Shown here in pieces: positions 58,915-64,000 of a stretch of 64,000 bases of DNA; position 1 is the stretch's first letter, and each line of letters opens with the position of its first letter. Under the pieces are notes generated by a model, which did no database searches, had not been told where the DNA came from, and saw only the letters and a list, made by a program, of their open reading frames with translations. The stretch comes from Saccopteryx bilineata (lineage: Eukaryota; Chordata; Mammalia; Chiroptera; Emballonuridae). Location: assembly GCF_036850765.1 (NCBI RefSeq), contig NC_089495.1, forward strand, positions 23,404,875-23,468,874, given 5' to 3'. Position numbers and translations under genes: made by a program.

Positions 58915-59052
58915 GTTTATTTGTTGATTTTAGAGGAAAGGATAGAGACAGGAACATCCATCTGCTCCTGTACGTGCTCTGACCAGAAATCCAACGGCAA
59001 CCTCTGTGCTTTAGGACGATGCCCTACCCAGTTCAGCTATCTGGCCAGGGCT
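58915..59052 (-). mobile_element. SINE-D
   Basis: On minus: GCCCTGGCCAGATAGCTGAA head, GCATCGTCCTAAAGCACAG core. It lies 112 bp from the preceding SINE-D in the same orientation. Confidence 0.8.
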
Positions 59053-59400
59053 AAAAGGTATACCGTAATTTTGATTCATTCATACCAGATAACTATTATT
59101 GTGTTGGCTGTTGTCATTTTTTTATTTGATAATTTAAGGGAAAAGAGGTCAGTGTCCCTAACTAGTCAGATATTGCATGTTTTAAAAATTCTTGTGGAGG
59201 TTCATACCCGAGTCACGGCACACACACACACGCAAAAAAAAATTCTTTCGGCACACTTGCATGCCTGCAGCCACATACGGGTTGAACATCGTTGGCCTAG
59301 ACGAATACCAATAATCTACTGAGCAGCCTGTTTCTCTGGCTTCTTCCAAAACCCCCACCTCTCCTGCTGACCTCTCTAGCACAGTGGTGCCATGCAGGAC

Positions 59401-59838
59401 TGTTGTGGACCATAAATGGCAAAAAGCCATTGTAGACTGGAGGTTTAGCAAAAGGCTAAGTTCTCCCCCCTTCACCTCCATATTGGCTATGATGCTGAGT
59501 ATTTGCACCCACTTCACTTGCTTCCTTAAGTTGCTGGAAGCAATTTACATGCCCTTCCTCTTACTCTTTGTTTGTTTAGATGTTGGCTGATTTCACTTAT
59601 GCATGGTGGGGGGATTCTTGTTTATGCCTTGGATTAGTTCCTGTTTTAGCCTGGATGTGTAACTTTGTAAGAAGGACTTTCTTGATTTGCATATGGCTAT
59701 ATAATAAAGCAAACTGGGGCTATGGGGCACTGGGATATTGCCATCAGCATTTGAAGAGTCTTTCTGGTCCCATTTTTTCTTAATAAGTGTGTTTCCTTAA
59801 TTCCACATCGTTATTAGGAGCCGCGCTGGTCCGCAACA
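59401..59838 (+). mobile_element. Solo LTR of an endogenous retrovirus (6-bp duplication)
   Basis: It begins TGTTGTGGACC and ends GGTCCGCAACA, a near-perfect 11-bp terminal inversion, between two copies of CAGGAC (59395-59400 and 59839-59844). A TATATAATAAAG stretch near 59697-59709 serves as TATA and/or poly(A) signal. A 6-bp duplication is typical of class II (betaretrovirus-like, ERVK) LTRs. No gag, pol or env sequence adjoins it. Confidence 0.85.
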
Positions 59839-59856
59839 CAGGACAGTTCACAGTGA

Positions 59857-60192
59857 CTTTTTTTTTCTTTTTTCACAGAGACAGGGAGAGAGTCAGAGAG
59901 AAGGATAGATAGGGACAGACAGATAGAAACGGAGAGAGATGAGAAGCATCAATCATCAGTTTTTCCTTGCGACACCTTAGTTGTTCATTGATTGCTTTCT
60001 CATGTGCCTTGACCGCGGGCCTTCAGCAGATTGAGTAACCCCTTGCTCAAGCCAGCGACCTTGAGTCCAAACTGGTGAGCTTTGCTCAAACCAGATGAGC
60101 CTGCGCTCAAGCTGGTGACTTTGGGGTCTCGAACCTGGGTCCTCGGCATCCCAGTCCGACGCTCTATCCACTGCGCCACAACCTAGTCAGGC
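59857..60192 (-). mobile_element. SINE-A
   Basis: On minus: GCCTGACTAGGTTGTGGCGC head. CAGTGAC flanks both ends. Confidence 0.9.
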
Positions 60193-60219
60193 CTCAGTGA
60201 CATTATGATCAAAAAGGCT

Positions 60220-60525
60220 TTTGTTAGGAACACACTTCTAGTTATAAGATAAATAAGTCCTGGGGATATAGTGTACAGCATGGTGACTCTAATAAATAGT
60301 ATCATATTGAATAGTTGAAAGTTGCTAAGAGTATGTAGATGTTCAAGTCCTCATCACAAGAAAAAAAAAATTTTGTAACTGCATATGGTGAGGGATATTA
60401 AATGAGACTTGTGATCATTTCACAATATATACAAATACTGAATCATTAAGTTGTACACCTGAAACTAATACAAGATTATAAGTCAATTATACCTCAATTT
60501 TAAAAACTAAAAGTAATTAAAAAAC
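60220..60525 (+). mobile_element. L1 3'UTR end
   Basis: GGGGATATAGTGTACAGCAT, GTTGTACACCTGAAACTAAT and CAATTATACCTCAATTTT are typical of L1 3' ends. Confidence 0.75.
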
Positions 60526-61385
60526 AAAAAGCAGCTTTTGTCCTGGTGATCAACTCCTCCTACCTAACTCTGTTTGGAGAGAACTGCATACCTACATCAC
60601 GAGAACCTGTCCATTGCAGAATCAGTACACCCACTCAGCGCGAACACCCTGGGAACACCCTGACGTGTTCCCACAGGCCCTGGGGCAAAGGGTGACAGTA
60701 CTCGGGCAAGCCGACTTCCCAGGGCTGCGGAGGCGGAGAACTGAACCGCAGAGACAAAGCTCTCAGAACAGAAGGCGCTAATTCACCTTGGCTTTGGGCC
60801 ATTCTTGCATCTCTCCAGGATTCGCAGTTGATCACGAGAAAAGCATTACAGTTAGCTTTTTGGAAACTCCAAAAACTGAATTCAAAGATAATCTTATGTA
60901 TTTCTCTGTCCTCAGAAATGCCTTAATCAGATTAAGCAGGCAATAAGAGATTACTTATCTGCAATTGAATTATAAGGGAAAACATTATTTTTTTCAGTTT
61001 CCCATTATTTATGGCTAACCTAATATCCTACTACAATTATTACTTATCTGATCCAGAAAAATAGCCTAATTGAACCCTTTGAGTAGTACGAACATACATG
61101 CTTCCTGACCATCCAGAGTACGATTTTTATTTTAAAAATATGTATGGCAACATTTAAAAAAAAGCAAATGTATGTTCTTCTTGTTTCCATAAATTGGTTA
61201 TCAAACAAACATGATTTTAAGTTAAAAAAACTATAACTGGAACTAATTTCATTTTTTGAAAAAGAAAACTCACTCGGGGGGGGGCAGCGAGCATGAAAAA
61301 TACTACTCAAAGGGTTAAGAGTGGCATAGAGATATATATGCTTTGATCTAATTTATCCATTAAAATTTACTAACAGTTCTGGCCC
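60526..61385. other. GSR intron 1, nothing recognised
   Basis: 60600-60840 is GC-richer than its surroundings but has no exon matching GSR. The rest is AT-rich, with a G run at 61277-61285. Confidence 0.4.
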
Positions 61386-61389
61386 CAGT

Positions 61390-61965
61390 GTAAACTGAAG
61401 GGAATCAAAATATGCCACCCCGAAGTATGCCACTTTGGCATGAGGATTATTTTGAGCTGAGGACAATTAAGAAACAGCAGACAGAGGAGGAACTCTTTGC
61501 CCTCCCCTTCTCTGCCTAAAACCAGGGCATAAATGTCCCTGTGTGATGGTGTCTGTCCCCCACTCCTTTCCTTGTCCGTGGGGATGGAAGGATAGCACTC
61601 AGGTGAATCTGTACTACAAAGAACAAACAAACAAACAAATAACAAAGGAAGAACTTAATAAAGCCACCCTTATCTTCCATTAGTTTTACCATATATTTGT
61701 CTTCCCACAATTTATCCCCCTCAGAAGCCCAAACCCTCTTTGTCTAATCACTTCTCCATAACATATCATCCTTTGTTAAATTGGTTTTAAGCTCAGAGGC
61801 CTAACTACTTCTTTGGTTGTTGTTTTTTTTCTCACTTCTTTTCTGTGACACTCTTGCATGCACATGAAATAAACCTTTTCTCTTGTTAACCTATTATCAG
61901 TTTAATTTGCAGGCCCCAGTTACCGAACCTAAGAGGGTAGAGGAAAATTTTTTCCTCCAGTACAG
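61390..61965 (+). mobile_element. Old LTR (ERVL/MaLR-like)
   Basis: It begins TGTAAACTGAAGGGAATC and includes CATGAAATAAACC (poly(A) signal about 61867) and GCAGGCCCCAGTTACC near the end, like old class III LTRs. I could not define a target duplication. Confidence 0.6.
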
Positions 61966-62129
61966 AACACAATATGGGGAAAAGTCATCTCATATCTGAG
62001 CTTCTTAACAGCTTAAAGTAATAAGTTCTATCAAAGAACAGTGCACTCTAGGTACATCAACATGTTGCTCATCTTGAAAATAAAGTCTTCTACTGGAAAG
62101 ATTGGGTTGGGGAGGAAACTTTGTCAAGT

Positions 62130-62226
62130 AATCATTGTCATTAATTGATTTTTGTACGTGCCCTCACCAGGATCAAACCTTGGCATATTAAACGATGCTT
62201 TAACCAACTAAGCTACCTGCTAGAGA
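62130..62226 (-). mobile_element. SINE-D fragment
   Basis: On minus: CTAGCAGGTAGCTTAGTTGG head and GATCCTGGTGAGGGCACG box. The tail is short or lost. Confidence 0.7.
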
Positions 62227-62290
62227 AGAATTTTTTTAATGACAATTACTCTAAATAATTTGTCAGCAAGCTTATGTTAGTACTTTCATT

Positions 62291-62490
62291 TTAAAAAAAG
62301 ATTGTATGTATTGATTTTAGAGAGAGGAAAGAGAGAGAGAGAGAAAGGCCGGGGTGGGGAGGAGCAGGAAGCACCAACTCTTAGTTGCTTCTCATATGTG
62401 CCTTGACCAGGCAAGCCCAGGGTTTCAAACCTGTGACCTCAGTGTTCCAGGTCGATGCTTTATACACTGTGCCGCCACAGGTCAAACAGT
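62291..62490 (-). mobile_element. SINE-C
   Basis: On minus: GTTTGACCTGTGGCGGCACA head, CTGGAACACTGAGGTCACAG core, GA-rich end. ACAGTACTTTC/TTAGTACTTTC flank. Confidence 0.88.
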
Positions 62491-62929
62491 ACTTTCTTTA
62501 AAAAAACAAAAAACTACCCTCCAACTGGATCAGTGAATTTCCAAAATCCCTTCCAGCTCTATCACTCCATGACTCTTAAGTTTTCATAGAGAAAGGCTTA
62601 AAACAAACAACCCTAAAAACAAAAACTTGTATTTTAAATATTTGTTACAAACTACTGCATGGAAAATTTAGAAACTAGATAACTACGATGTCTAGTAAAA
62701 AAATAAAGGGTTTTAATTTAGAAAAAAAAATGTTAGAGAATCAATATTAAAGAAACTTCTATTTAACTTCTCCAAAGGATACCTCTCAATAGTAACACTA
62801 TCACAAAACCACTTTTGTATCCCTCTCCTACCCAAAACCCTTCCACAGTTCATATAGGCTAGTAAGCCAGGACAAACGGAACAGGGAAACGGAGACAGAC
62901 AAACGGCCATGCAGTTTACAGCCATCTAA

Positions 62930-63165
62930 CAAATCGCTAAATCCTGTCTTCCTTGCCATGGCTCACTTCTTCCACTGTGACTTTTACTGCATGAATGCAC
63001 ACAGCCAGGGCAGCCCAATTCTTTCCTTAAGGGTTCTGAAGGAAACCCAGGCTCTCCTGTTGCTTCTTCTACCCTAAGCCCTTCCTTTGTTTCACTGCCC
63101 CAGCTTTAATAAATGTACCTGGGCTCCTGTGAAATCTTTCCTGAACAGAGTCAAGAATCCATACA
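62930..63165 (+). mobile_element. Possible LTR remnant
   Basis: GCCCCAGCTTTAATAAATG followed by CTCCTGTGAAATC and GAGTCAAGAATCC looks like the R-U5 part of an LTR. No clean ends or duplication. Confidence 0.3.
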
Positions 63166-63499
63166 CTACCAGCTGGCTGGAGGCAGAACAGCTCTGGAGT
63201 TTCCCGTGACACTTCCAGAAACCCCACGTTTTTACTACAACCACCTACCCATTAGCTTCCCATTTCTTCTATTAGAGACGCCCTCTGCTCCAGTCAAGCC
63301 TGGTTACACAACATACACTGCCTCTAGGCTTTGCCCTGACTCTAACCTTACACACAAATATATATGTGTTCATCTGTTCAAGTTCAGAGAGATACTAGCT
63401 CCTTCATGAAAACATTCCACAGTGCCCAGGCAGAGGCCATTAACCACAACTCTTCTCTCAACTACCATAATTAAACCATCTCACTTCGGGGTTCACTGT

Positions 63500-63650
63500 T
63501 TACATTGTGTTCTCCCACTCTACTGTAAATTCCTTGAGAAGGGGCCTTTGTCTTACTTACAAATGTCTGTATCTACCCTTTTCTCTCAGCCAGCCCCAAT
63601 CCAAACACTTAGCACTTAAAATACAAGAAATAAAGACATGAACAAATGAA
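63500..63650 (+). mobile_element. L2-like 3' end
   Basis: CTGTAAATTCCTTGAGAAGG, GTCTGTATCTACCC and CAAACACTTAGCACTTAAAA fit the ancient L2 3' end. Confidence 0.6.
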
Positions 63651-64000
63651 ATGACACGCTTCAGAAAGCCTCGTTTCCTCACATCTGCTTAGAAATTCCA
63701 GCACATAAGTTTATTTTTGCAACTGAGGATAGACCAGATTAACTGGAATCTGAACAAATCTAGGCTCATGTCCTATCAATTGGTTGTATCTTCTCTCATA
63801 TTCAACACATACCCACAGAGCCTACATGGTATGTCATGAAAAAAGTTAACTAGGGAGTTTCCCACAAAACATCAATGCTTGCAGGAAAATAAAAACTGCT
63901 GCAGCCGACTGAGAGAAGAAAGGCCAGGGGCTCTGCATGAAAGCAGTAAAACGCTAGCTGTTCTGAGCTGTCCTTTACTCACTCCCAAAGTAGTGTAGCT
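63651..64000. other. End of window, GSR intron 1
   Basis: No exon, repeat or CpG island is seen; GSR exon 1 is not reached. Confidence 0.5.

Noticed and set aside
60600..60840. GSR exon 1 or alternative promoter
   Set aside because: It is GC-richer than its surroundings, but no frame encodes the FAD-binding GGGSGG segment or the first redox cysteine with a matching donor.

Overview
This is vertebrate nuclear DNA, almost certainly from a bat and most likely a rhinolophoid bat (horseshoe or leaf-nosed). The basis is exons with canonical GT/AG splice sites in long introns, a CpG-island promoter, and more than 50 tRNA-headed SINEs of the kinds I know from bats, with mariner and hAT DNA transposons and ERV LTRs. 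The species call rests on my recognition of the SINE types, not on a search.

Three protein-coding genes are visible, in the order and orientation known from human chromosome 8p12. (1) GTF2E2 (TFIIE beta subunit), minus strand, about 1-15085: the first coding exon (10193-10362), an inferred 5'UTR exon 1 (from 14866) and its CpG-island promoter; later exons lie left of the window. (2) SMIM18, plus strand, 4425-4721: a complete single-exon ORF nested antisense in the GTF2E2 intron. (3) GSR (glutathione reductase), minus strand, about 24541 to beyond 64000: exons 13 down to 2 are all present, in phase and without stops, 1263 nt giving 420 residues that run from just after the first redox cysteine to the C terminus. 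GSR exon 1 (transit peptide, FAD-binding start, first redox cysteine) is not seen and should lie right of 64000. About 9.4 kb separates the GTF2E2 promoter from the GSR 3' end.

The rest is mostly repeats. I use four working SINE names. SINE-A has a head like GCCTGACCAGGCGGTGG and about 330 bp of internal CAGCTTGAGC modules. SINE-B has a head like GCCCTGGCCGGTTGG, about 350-400 bp, and a GCTTCTCCACCCCTCC body. SINE-C is short, about 170-200 bp, headed GCCTGACCTGTGGTGG. SINE-D is a short Ves-like type with a GTTGGTTAGAGCAT core. Most long open frames in the window are shadows of these SINEs. There are also five hAT elements with central-TA target duplications, two mariner deletion derivatives, a Tigger-type miniature element, at least three LTRs (two with clear target duplications), old L1 pieces, MIR/L2 remnants and a 47-bp minisatellite.

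I found no unknown gene system here. The most unusual items are structural: an apparent SINE 3' transduction inside a minisatellite (45271-45763), a chimeric insert in an hAT relic that carries a copy of a locus 2.2 kb away (56653-56763), the mariner pair with 109-bp terminal inverted repeats, an hAT that landed in a SINE, and a duplication spanning an LTR edge. The three genes work separately: TFIIE in RNA polymerase II initiation, GSR in NADPH-dependent glutathione recycling, and SMIM18 as a small membrane protein of unknown role.
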